From contig NZ_SULJ01000011.1 of NCBI RefSeq assembly GCF_007115105.1, positions 81,397 through 145,396 on the forward strand: DNA of 64,000 nt, given 5' to 3'. The notes under the pieces were generated by a model. That model worked only from the letters and a program-made list of their open reading frames with translations, did no database searches and was not told where the DNA came from. Source of the stretch: Clostridium sp. HBUAS56010 (GTDB taxonomy: Bacteria; Bacillota; Clostridia; Lachnospirales; Lachnospiraceae). Below are positions 18,102-25,745 of the stretch, in pieces (positions within the stretch are counted from its first letter, which is position 1; each line of letters opens with the position of its first letter). Both the position numbers and the translations under genes were made by a program.

Positions 18102-18954
18102 ATTGAAGCTCCTCTTCTGCCATCTGCTTAAACATCATCATATTCTCTCCATGTTCTTCCTTCTTATATTCCAGACTGGCAATCTTCACTTCAACTTTAA
18201 TCGCATCATTGGTTATGCCCAAAAAAGCATCCTTTTCCCGAATCCGGTTCTGCAATCTGCCTTTTACAACATCACTTCCAGCCTTATCACAGGTCATAAT
18301 AATTGCCAGACCACCTTTGTCATCAATGGAATAAGTTTTATCTTCTACCCGCACCGTATCCACCGCAATCTGTGCCAGCCTTTGAATCACCTGTTCATAA
18401 TTATTTCTGGATAAAATACGTTTCAGTTCCGCCTCATATTTAAATGCAATGATCATCAAGGATAGAGGAAGTTTGTTTCTTTCCACATAAGATGCCTGGA
18501 CATGAAGATCATAGTACAGACTTCTAAGGTTATATAGTTTCGTCAGGGGATTTACCATGACCAGTTCCTCCACCTGTTCCCTTAATACATCATTCTCCAG
18601 CTCCAGTCTGTGATTGCCGTAGACAAACAGATACATGGCGGCAACCGATGCAATGGGAAGAAAGACCCATACAAAAGACAAAAGAGGAATCTCTATATCA
18701 AAGGATAAAAAGAGATATAGGCGGTAAGCCGTATAAACTGTAACCTCAAGCCCTGCCAGTACACAGGCAATGCCAAACAGTTTAAATCCAGCAAATAGGA
18801 GGGCTGCAAACATTGCAAGCAGCATAATTACAGCTTCTAATCGTATGAGCGCTGGTGTATCACTTACCGTTATGGCACCTGCAAACAAACAGGCGAGCAA
18901 AAACACAAGCCCCAGATCCTGAAACAGATAGCCAAAAGACTTTTTACCTGCCAT
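18091..18954 (-). CDS. Membrane protein with degenerate GGDEF domain, likely c-di-GMP receptor
   Basis: 287 residues: four membrane segments (about 13-112), a short coiled coil, then a GGDEF-fold domain starting NPLTKLYNLRSLYYDL at 135. The catalytic GGDEF motif is replaced by DDKGG (211-215), so it cannot make c-di-GMP. RVED at 202-205 sits exactly five residues before that position, which is the spacing of the allosteric I-site (R-x-x-D) in PleD. The same logic, dead catalytic site with live I-site, is known in PelD and in the Listeria Pss receptor. I infer a sensor that switches on the synthase encoded two genes downstream. Confidence 0.8.
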   Translation of the reverse strand: MAGKKSFGYLFQDLGLVFLLACLFAGAITVSDTPALIRLEAVIMLLAMFAALLFAGFKLFGIACVLAGLEVTVYTAYRLYLFLSFDIEIPLLSFVWVFLPIASVAAMYLFVYGNHRLELENDVLREQVEELVMVNPLTKLYNLRSLYYDLHVQASYVERNKLPLSLMIIAFKYEAELKRILSRNNYEQVIQRLAQIAVDTVRVEDKTYSIDDKGGLAIIMTCDKAGSDVVKGRLQNRIREKDAFLGITNDAIKVEVKIASLEYKKEEHGENMMMFKQMAEEELQYDV

Positions 18955-18969
18955 TGTTTTGTCTCCTCT

Positions 18970-20508
18970 CTAAACAATCTTTATCTTATGCTGTAACTGG
19001 GCAAAAACACAGTACGTCATAACATCCAAAGACAGACCTCCAAGAAACATACGCTGCACCATCTCCACATCCCCGCTTCCAATGATGACAACCACAGACT
19101 GGGATATAAAAACTCCAAAAACTAAAATCAGCATGTCTAAAAATACCGTATTTCTCCAGTCTTCTCTCGGACGAATAGAATATCCTTTGTAAAATAAGAA
19201 GAATATTGCAATTATAAGAATCAGCACATAACCAATGGTTCTAGGTGCGGAAGTCATTTTAAACGTGCTCCACCCGGACCAGAAGATACTTTTTGCCTTT
19301 GGCGGCAGACCTGCTGATCTTTCATAATTTCCACAGGTACTTCTTCGTATTTCCATTCCAGCACCAATGGAAACATCAATCATCTGCACCAGACTTGCCG
19401 GATGACGCAGATAATAAAATCCGATATCAGATGTGGTAAACTGATCCATAAATCCATGATACAACGATTGATCCCCTGCTTTTACGAAAGGCAGATAATC
19501 ATAAGCGGAAGCATCTGTTAAAAGCTCATAGGACGGATCAATTCCAAACTCATGAAGTGTCTTTTCCGGATTGGAGGATCCAAATAAGACTCCTCTTGTC
19601 ATTGCATGAAATCTGCTGGTTTCACTAAAATCATCAGGTACCAGAAACAGGCATAAAACTGCAAGGCTGCTTAGAATGAATGCAGTTCCCAGACAGGCAG
19701 TTCCCCATAGAAAATTATTTCTAACAAATATCAGACGGATTGCATAAAACGCAAATAAAAATCCAAGAACTGCACACTGCCATCTGGAAACAGTAAGAAT
19801 TCCGGCAAAGGAAAGAAATAACAACAGGCTCAATAAATCTTTGCTTAAGCTCCGTTTTTTCTGAAAGGTCATGGAGGCACCCACGCAGTATAGCATGGCA
19901 ACGAGCCACACCGCTTCTGGATAAAAGGAATTAAAATAGGTAATATAACCAACGTCTGAAAATATAAAAAGCCCTGCTGCTGCAATCAGCAATCCTTCTG
20001 AAAACCGTTTTACTCTCTGGCACACCTGCCAGACTACAAGAAATACTGCCGGAAGATAACAAAGAAGATAAATACCTCCCAAAAACCGGATATCAAAATA
20101 ATTATCCCTGGTAAAAAGATCATCGACTGCTCTGGCAAGCCGGATTACGGCTTCCTGACTGTTTCTTATTCTGCCAGGCAGATCCTCCCCTGATGGAACT
20201 GTGGAATAAGTCTTTATAAAGTAATTGTTATATCGTTCCTCCGGTTCTTTCTGGATATAATAGATACCTGCCGCGTGCATGGCTTCATCCGTGGAACCGT
20301 CTAAAGCCACTCCCAGATAATTGGGGGAAAATAAAATAATACAGGCAAGCAAACCCGTAACAGCCGTTACCGCCGTTGCCAGAAGAAAAGGAGAATATTT
20401 ACCTTCCATTCTCAGATTTACTCTTCTTATAAAAGCCCGGATTGCACCAGGGAGTTTGAACAAACGACCAAAAAGTCCGGCTGTTTTTAACTTTTCACGA
20501 TTTTTCAT
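18970..20508 (-). CDS. Multi-pass membrane glycosyltransferase, possibly WsfD-like
   Basis: 512 residues with about ten membrane segments. After the first one an extracytoplasmic loop reads NYLGVALDGSTDEAMHAAGIYYI, an acidic loop of the kind that binds donor phosphate in GT-C enzymes. The general layout resembles WsfD hexose transferases from S-layer glycan clusters, but I am not sure of the family. The start overlaps the stop of the GtrB-like GT2 by 14 bp. A GtrB-like synthase followed by a GT-C membrane protein is the known layout of glycosyl-decoration systems. Confidence 0.55.
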   Translation of the reverse strand: MKNREKLKTAGLFGRLFKLPGAIRAFIRRVNLRMEGKYSPFLLATAVTAVTGLLACIILFSPNYLGVALDGSTDEAMHAAGIYYIQKEPEERYNNYFIKTYSTVPSGEDLPGRIRNSQEAVIRLARAVDDLFTRDNYFDIRFLGGIYLLCYLPAVFLVVWQVCQRVKRFSEGLLIAAAGLFIFSDVGYITYFNSFYPEAVWLVAMLYCVGASMTFQKKRSLSKDLLSLLLFLSFAGILTVSRWQCAVLGFLFAFYAIRLIFVRNNFLWGTACLGTAFILSSLAVLCLFLVPDDFSETSRFHAMTRGVLFGSSNPEKTLHEFGIDPSYELLTDASAYDYLPFVKAGDQSLYHGFMDQFTTSDIGFYYLRHPASLVQMIDVSIGAGMEIRRSTCGNYERSAGLPPKAKSIFWSGWSTFKMTSAPRTIGYVLILIIAIFFLFYKGYSIRPREDWRNTVFLDMLILVFGVFISQSVVVIIGSGDVEMVQRMFLGGLSLDVMTYCVFAQLQHKIKIV

Positions 20509-21460
20509 GAGACATCTCCATCAGATGATTTACTTCAATGTTGTACCTGGGACGATGCTTCACTTCTATATATATCTTTCCAACATAGGCTCCAATCAGC
20601 CCTACAGACAAAAGCTGTACACCTCCCAGAAACCAGATGGACAAAATAATGGAAGTCCAGCCCGCAACCACTTTTCCCGTCAGATAAGAACAGAGTGCAT
20701 ATACAGCCGCCAAAATACTGCAACATACAATCGCAGCACCAAGCCCCGTAATCATTCGGATGGGTTGAATGCTAAATGATGTGATGCCCTCAAAAGCCAT
20801 GGAAAGCATTTTCTTTAAGGGATATTTTGATTCTCCTGCTACCCTGGATTTTCTGTCATACGTTACAATGGCAGAACGGTAACCAAGCAAAGGAATAATC
20901 CCTCTTATAAAAAGATTTCTCTCCGCATATTGGGAAAATGCTTCCACTGCACGCCTGGTCATCAGCCGGTAATCTGCATGATTGTAAACAATCTCAATCT
21001 TCATCGCCTGCATGAGCCGGTAAAACCAAAGTGCAGACACTCGTTTAAACATGGTATCCGTATCCCTTTTATTTCTCACTCCATATACAATATCATACCC
21101 CTGTTTTGATTTATCAATCATCTCTTCAATCACAGAAGTATCATCCTGCAGATCCGCATCAATGGATATGACCACATCCGCATAATTTTTTGCAGTAAGA
21201 AGCCCTGCCGTAAGGGCATTCTGGTGTCCCATATTCCTGGAAAGCTTTAACCCAAACACATTTTGGGATTGCCTGCGGTACACCTCAATCAGATTCCAGG
21301 TCCGGTCACGGCTTCCATCGTCCACATAAAGAATAAAACTGTCTTCCTCTATCGCTTTCTTTTTAATGAGTTTTCGTAAAACCCCCATTAATTCTACATT
21401 GGTATAAGCCAGCGCCTCCTCTTCGTTATAACAGGGTACAACAATACAAAGCCTTTTCAT
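20495..21460 (-). CDS. Polyprenyl-phosphate glycosyltransferase, GtrB/DPM1 type
   Basis: About 321 residues. The GT2 domain starts MKRLCIVVPCYNEEEAL and carries the motifs LYVDDGSRDRTW, LSRNMGHQNALTAGL and ISIDADLQDD. Two C-terminal membrane segments follow (GLGAAIVCCSILAAVYAL; IILSIWFLGGVQLLSVGLIGAYVGKIYIEVKHRPRY). This is the family that loads a hexose onto undecaprenyl phosphate. The frame opens at 21511, but AGAAGGG is placed 6 nt before the ATG at 21460. It is the first gene of the exopolysaccharide cluster. Confidence 0.88.
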   Translation of the reverse strand: MKRLCIVVPCYNEEEALAYTNVELMGVLRKLIKKKAIEEDSFILYVDDGSRDRTWNLIEVYRRQSQNVFGLKLSRNMGHQNALTAGLLTAKNYADVVISIDADLQDDTSVIEEMIDKSKQGYDIVYGVRNKRDTDTMFKRVSALWFYRLMQAMKIEIVYNHADYRLMTRRAVEAFSQYAERNLFIRGIIPLLGYRSAIVTYDRKSRVAGESKYPLKKMLSMAFEGITSFSIQPIRMITGLGAAIVCCSILAAVYALCSYLTGKVVAGWTSIILSIWFLGGVQLLSVGLIGAYVGKIYIEVKHRPRYNIEVNHLMEMSHEKS

Positions 21461-21520
21461 CCGCATCCCTTCTCTTTCCACCAGCATCAATGGATTTTGT
21501 GAAATTATCATACTTGTATT

Positions 21521-21566
21521 ATTTTACCTGGAAATGCAAATATGATACAAAACATCGTTATTTGCA
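21521..21566 (-). promoter_or_regulatory. Likely promoter and operator of the exopolysaccharide operon
   Basis: On the minus strand TTGTAT (21550-21545) and TAAAAT (21526-21521) are separated by 18 bp. A perfect 8-bp inverted repeat, TGCAAATA at 21535-21542 and TATTTGCA at 21559-21566, brackets the -35 element and could be a regulator site. Confidence 0.45.
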
Positions 21567-21619
21567 AAAAAGCCACGGCTCAATAAAGAAAATTCCTCTA
21601 TCGAGTCCGTGACTTTTTT
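21566..21619. terminator. Bidirectional terminator-like hairpin
   Basis: Arms 572-581 and 603-613 of the 21-kb block pair with one bulge (GCCACGGCTC / GAGTCCGTGAC), flanked by an A run on one side and a T run on the other. It ends the secreted-protein gene in the minus direction. Confidence 0.7.
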
Positions 21620-21640
21620 ATTCCCTATTTTATTATCTGA

Positions 21641-22381
21641 TTACTGCACCGCTATTCCTGCTGCAATTAAATTTCGGTTTGCAGCCTCTGCATCCACATA
21701 GGTAGAACCAACTTCCACCCATTGTCCTCTAATTCCTGTGTTTTCCTTATTAACAGGTCGGACACGGAAAGAATAATTACCGTTTTTCGCCATGTACTGG
21801 TTTAAATTAATCCAGTTATTTTCTGTCCTCTTCACCGGTCCAACACGCTTTCCATCCCGGTATATGCTTACCTCATAACTTCCTGCATTGATACAGCTTG
21901 TCCAGCTTGCCACAAAGCCATCTGTCCAGTCCGCCGCTTTAATTTCCTGGGTATATTCACTTACAGGAGCCAGATCCACGACAACTCTTATGGTCATCTT
22001 CCATTCATCGTCATCATCTTTCACTTCTTCCTCTTTTATCTGCTTTACATAGGTTCCGCCATCAATATGGAAACTGTAATCACTTGTCTTAAAGCAATAC
22101 CCTGGCACAGTCTTTAATGTAATTTCCAATCTTGGTACATCTCCATCGGGCCACAATAGTCCCTGGTTCGTAAACAGATAATCAATAACTTCATATCTGT
22201 CATTGTCAACATCAATTTCAACTGGCTGGTGCATGACCGATCCACCTGGAACAATATTAGTTTCGATCTTCATTGCAACCGTTCTCACTCTTTTTTTTGC
22301 TTCTGCAAATGCAGTCATGGAGGGAATTACTGATGCGAACGCTACAGCAAGTAATACAATTAGAATTCTCTTTCCAAACAT
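21641..22381 (-). CDS. Secreted protein of unknown function with fibronectin-III-like part
   Basis: 246 residues with a signal peptide (MFGKRILIVLLAVAFASVIPSMTAFAEA). The first half is beta-rich with an acidic patch (EEEVKDDDDEW). The second half has the look of an FnIII-type repeat: FVASWTSCINAGSYEVSIYRDG and YSFRVRPVN. I do not recognise a named family. It is a single-gene unit between the exopolysaccharide operon and a chemoreceptor, with palindromes upstream of its start and a terminator after its stop, so it is independently regulated. A role at the cell surface is likely; anything more is a guess. Confidence 0.65.
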   Translation of the reverse strand: MFGKRILIVLLAVAFASVIPSMTAFAEAKKRVRTVAMKIETNIVPGGSVMHQPVEIDVDNDRYEVIDYLFTNQGLLWPDGDVPRLEITLKTVPGYCFKTSDYSFHIDGGTYVKQIKEEEVKDDDDEWKMTIRVVVDLAPVSEYTQEIKAADWTDGFVASWTSCINAGSYEVSIYRDGKRVGPVKRTENNWINLNQYMAKNGNYSFRVRPVNKENTGIRGQWVEVGSTYVDAEAANRNLIAAGIAVQ

Positions 22382-22823
22382 TGGGGTACCTCTTCTTTTC
22401 TATAATATTGGATATACCAATTGGTATACCACTAAAAATGGCCTACAAACTGCGGTTTATTTATACTTTACCGCCATTGGTTAGCCATGTCTAACCGCAA
22501 TTTTAGCGAATTATTCTTCATCTGTCAATTGTTTGGAAGCGGTATTACTGATGTAAATTTATCAAAAATTAGAAAAATATAAGAAATTCAACCAATTTTA
22601 TATATTATAATATTAATGGAAAAATAAGGAACAAGACACAAATGAGAAAATATTTTTATTTAAAAGGATACTTTACGAAAATAGTACAGTATTGGCATTG
22701 ACTATTTAACAAAATATAACTATAATAAATCTAGTAAGAAAGAGTATACAATACCACAAGAATATCGTGCTATTTTATAGATCAAAACGCTTTTGTAAGC
22801 GGATATACAAGAGAGGAAAAATT
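22382..22823. other. Intergenic region with palindromes and two divergent promoters
   Basis: A 442-bp AT-rich gap. TATACCAATTGGTATA at 22413-22428 is a perfect 16-bp palindrome 32 bp before the start of the secreted-protein gene. GGTTAG-N6-CTAACC is at 22479-22496. The chemoreceptor promoter is at 22698-22726. A small stem CGCTT-N4-AAGCG at 22788-22801 lies just before its ribosome binding site. I looked for a c-di-GMP riboswitch core ahead of the chemoreceptor and saw none. Confidence 0.6.
22698..22726 (+). promoter_or_regulatory. Sigma-A promoter of the chemoreceptor gene
   Basis: TTGACT at 22698-22703 and TATAAT at 22721-22726 with a 17-bp spacer, a near-consensus promoter. The leader would be about 90 nt. 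Confidence 0.8.
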
Positions 22824-24503
22824 ATGCTAAACAAACTAAAAGTTAAAAACCGGCTATTTGTTACATTTTTAATTGTCGTACTATTTTCGTGTCTGGCTGG
22901 AATAATCGGAATTCAGCTCATTCGCAATCTTGACAAAGAGTACAACAGGGAACTAAATGATTATGGATTTTCCCAGGGTGATATTGGAAGTCTTGGACAG
23001 GCATTTCAGGCACACCGTTCCACGGTTCTCTACATCATTTCTGCCAATGATGCCGCAGAATCCAAAAAACAGAAGGAAGTTCTTACGAATCAGATCAGCA
23101 CAATCAACGAAAAGCTGGAAAAAGTGGGAGCCCATATGAAAACGGCTTCTGAAAAGGAACGTTTTGCCAGCCTTTCGGAGAAGCTGAAAACCTACGAACA
23201 GGTTCGCAATGAGACCATTTCCCTGGCAGATAAATCCCCCCAGGAATCCATGACCTACTTTCGTTCCAATGCCGCCCCTCTTGCCGCCGAGATTGGAGAC
23301 CTGATTAATACCATACTGGCAGACAAATCTGCTACCGGAGAACTGCGCTCTGCCCAGCTTCAAAGGCAGGCTGTTATATTTATTGTAATCATGATGATCA
23401 TTATTATTTCCTCCATTGCAGTCTCCATCGTCTATGCAATGCACATTACAAAAGGAATTACCAGACCCCTTGATGAACTAAAGGATGTTGCCGACCGCAT
23501 GGCTCAGGGTAATTTAAACGTAACCCTTGAATACCGTTCCGGGGATGAACTTGGAAGTCTTGCAGACAGTATGAGAACCATGATGGCGCAGACCTCCCAC
23601 TATATGCAGTACATATCAGACACCACCGAACGTATGGCTCAGGGAGACTTTGACATTCCCAATAATCCGGAAGAATTCAAGGGCGAATACCGCAAGGTAC
23701 AGGTTTCCATTGAAAACCTTACAAGCTCCTTAAATGATGTTATGGGACAAATTACCCAAGCCTCCGATCAGGTGGCTTCCGGTGCCGACCAGGTGGCAAG
23801 CAGTGCCCAGGCATTGAGCCAGGGAGCCACAGAACAGGCATCTTCGATTGAAGAACTGGCAGCCACGATCAACGATATCTCCAATAACATAAATCATAAT
23901 GCGGAAAATGCAAAAGAAACCAGTACTCAGGTTAATAATACCTCCCTGGAATTGAGATCCAGCAAGAAGAGAATGGAAAACTTAACAGATGCCATGGATA
24001 CCATCAGCAATGCTTCTTCTGAGATCAAGAAAGTCATCAAAACCATTGAAGACATTGCATTCCAGACCAATCTTCTGGCTTTAAATGCAGCCGTAGAAGC
24101 CGCAAGAGCAGGCGAGGCAGGAAAAGGATTTGCAGTTGTTGCTGATGAAGTCAGAAACCTTGCCAATAAGAGCCAGGAAGCATCTCAGAATACAGCCGTT
24201 TTAATTGAAAGTGCCATCAACTCCATTGAAGACGGAAACCATATTGCCAAGGAAACTGCAGAATCCATTGATCATGTGGTAGATTCCGCACAGACAATGG
24301 CAAAACTGGTTTATGAAATCTCCAACGCCTCCAAAGATCAGGCACTTGCTGTCAACCAGGTTACACAGGGCATTGACCAGATTGCCAGTGTAATCCAGAC
24401 AAATTCTGCCACATCAGAAGAAAGCGCCGCAGCCAGCCAGGAGATGTCCAGCCAGGCGAATATGCTCAAGATGCTTATGAAACGATTTAAAATAAAAGAA
24501 TAA
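22824..24503 (+). CDS. Methyl-accepting chemotaxis protein
   Basis: About 559 residues: membrane segment near 10-30, an extracellular four-helix-type sensor of about 150 residues, a second segment ([25 protein letters not shown]), HAMP domain ([22 protein letters not shown]), a second HAMP-like stretch ([20 protein letters not shown]) and the signalling hairpin tip with the conserved sequence [20 protein letters not shown] and [19 protein letters not shown] precedes the ATG at 22824; the earlier ATG at 22767 has no ribosome binding site. It passes a ligand signal to CheA/CheW in the membrane array. No other chemotaxis gene is nearby. Confidence 0.95.
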   Translation: MLNKLKVKNRLFVTFLIVVLFSCLAGIIGIQLIRNLDKEYNRELNDYGFSQGDIGSLGQAFQAHRSTVLYIISANDAAESKKQKEVLTNQISTINEKLEKVGAHMKTASEKERFASLSEKLKTYEQVRNETISLADKSPQESMTYFRSNAAPLAAEIGDLINTILADKSATGELRSAQLQRQAVIFIVIMMIIIISSIAVSIVYAMHITKGITRPLDELKDVADRMAQGNLNVTLEYRSGDELGSLADSMRTMMAQTSHYMQYISDTTERMAQGDFDIPNNPEEFKGEYRKVQVSIENLTSSLNDVMGQITQASDQVASGADQVASSAQALSQGATEQASSIEELAATINDISNNINHNAENAKETSTQVNNTSLELRSSKKRMENLTDAMDTISNASSEIKKVIKTIEDIAFQTNLLALNAAVEAARAGEAGKGFAVVADEVRNLANKSQEASQNTAVLIESAINSIEDGNHIAKETAESIDHVVDSAQTMAKLVYEISNASKDQALAVNQVTQGIDQIASVIQTNSATSEESAAASQEMSSQANMLKMLMKRFKIKE

Positions 24504-24508
24504 CAATC

Positions 24509-24562
24509 AAAAGAGGTATGAGAAATCCGTCAATAGACACAGATTCCTCATACCTCTTTTTT
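24509..24562. terminator. Bidirectional terminator between chemoreceptor and kinase genes
   Basis: AAAGAGGTATGAG pairs perfectly with CTCATACCTCTTT over 13 bp, followed by T residues on the plus strand and preceded by A residues, so it works for both converging genes. Confidence 0.9.
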
Positions 24563-24569
24563 AATGCTT

Positions 24570-25094
24570 TTATGTAAGCAGTCCAAACCGTTTCTCCATG
24601 ATAGATCTCAGTTCATCAACAATATCCCCTGCTTCCAGTCCGCTTTCATCAATCGTGATGTCAGCATATCGCTCATAGTAAGGGGTTCGTTCCTCATAAA
24701 GGTCTTTTAACGTCATTCCATCCTTTAACACCACACCACGGTCAACCAGGTTCCCCAGACGTTCCTCCAGACTGTTATAATCTAATTTTAAGTAGACCAC
24801 AACGCTGATATCCTTTAAGTGCTCCATTGCCTCTTTCCCGTAGATCACGCTTCCGCCAGGTGCGATAACGCTGTGACTGACAGAAAGTTCCCGGTTAATC
24901 CGGTTTTCCACTTCCAGAAAACCATCATCCCCTTCATCCGCAATAATCTCTTTTAACAGGCGTCCTTCTTTTTCCTGGATCACAATATCCACATCCACAA
25001 AAGAATAACCAAGACGTTTTGCCAGCAAAACTCCTATGGTACTCTTTCCAGAGGCAGGCATTCCAATCAAAGTTATATTATCCCGCTTATCCAT
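24570..25094 (-). CDS. Shikimate kinase-like protein with altered substrate site
   Basis: 174 residues of the shikimate kinase fold. The P-loop is GMPASGKST (11-19), and D34/D36 of the substrate Asp motif (FVDVD) are present, as is the lid/late Arg region (EERTPYYERYAD). But the usual F-R-x-x-E motif reads FLEVE at 59-63, so the shikimate-binding Arg is missing, and the GGG motif reads GGS (80-82). It may therefore phosphorylate something other than shikimate. It is the last gene of an operon with a CBS-pyrophosphatase and a flavin reductase, not with aro genes. Its start overlaps the upstream stop (TAATG). Confidence 0.75.
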   Translation of the reverse strand: MDKRDNITLIGMPASGKSTIGVLLAKRLGYSFVDVDIVIQEKEGRLLKEIIADEGDDGFLEVENRINRELSVSHSVIAPGGSVIYGKEAMEHLKDISVVVYLKLDYNSLEERLGNLVDRGVVLKDGMTLKDLYEERTPYYERYADITIDESGLEAGDIVDELRSIMEKRFGLLT

Positions 25095-25732
25095 TACTTC
25101 TTTTTCCTCCTGCCCGTTGACTTCTTGTCTGTCTTTCTGACGGAATATCCAAAACTTCCAAGCTTTTTCCCCAGTTCAAAATACTCGCCATGGGAATAGG
25201 AAACCAAGCCGCTTTGGTTCAGATGAAATTTATTCTTCTCATCCATATATCTGCTGTCCACTGTAACTCCTAGAATTTCTGCAAGAAACAGATCATGGCT
25301 TCCTAGAGGTTTTACTTCCACCACCTTACAGGCGAGACAGACAGGGCTTTCTTCTATACCAGGCGCTTTAATATGTTTCAGGGTACAAGGCGTCAGTTTC
25401 ATCTCCGCAAATTTATCCACATCTCTTCCCGACCGGACCCCGCAGTAATCCGTTGCCCTCACAAGGTCTTTTGTCACCAGATTGACCGCAAATTCCCCGG
25501 TTTCCTTTATAATGTTATAGGAATACCGTTCCTTACGGATGGAGATAGAAAGCATGGCAGGAGTGGAACAGACCGTTCCCGCCCAGGCTACAGTGATAAT
25601 ATTCGGCTTCTCTCCCTCTCTCTGGCAGCTAACCATAACAGCCGGCACCGGATAGAGCATATTCCCTGCTTTCCAATCTACTTTCTTACTTTTTGCAGGC
25701 AGACTCTTTTCCTTTATCTGTTCTCTTTTCAT
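25094..25732 (-). CDS. Flavin reductase family protein (flavoredoxin-like)
   Basis: 212 residues. The split-barrel FMN-binding fold shows MLYPVPAVMVSCQ, NIITVAWAGTVCSTPAMLSISIRKERYSYNII and FAVNLVTKDLVRATDYCGVRSGRDVDKF, typical of the clostridial flavin reductase group that binds FMN and passes electrons to other proteins. The C-terminus is very basic (KKSTGRRKKK). It lies 13 bp after the pyrophosphatase gene and is coupled to the kinase-like gene. Its redox partner is unknown; the window also encodes FprA, about 17 kb away. Confidence 0.88.
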   Translation of the reverse strand: MKREQIKEKSLPAKSKKVDWKAGNMLYPVPAVMVSCQREGEKPNIITVAWAGTVCSTPAMLSISIRKERYSYNIIKETGEFAVNLVTKDLVRATDYCGVRSGRDVDKFAEMKLTPCTLKHIKAPGIEESPVCLACKVVEVKPLGSHDLFLAEILGVTVDSRYMDEKNKFHLNQSGLVSYSHGEYFELGKKLGSFGYSVRKTDKKSTGRRKKK

Positions 25733-25745
25733 TGAATCTCCTTTT

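Noticed and set aside
18091..18954. Active diguanylate cyclase
   Set aside because: The GGDEF motif is replaced by DDKGG, so catalysis is not expected.
22500..22823. Possible c-di-GMP riboswitch before the chemoreceptor gene
   Set aside because: Such riboswitches are common before clostridial chemoreceptors, but the leader lacks the conserved GEMM core sequences.
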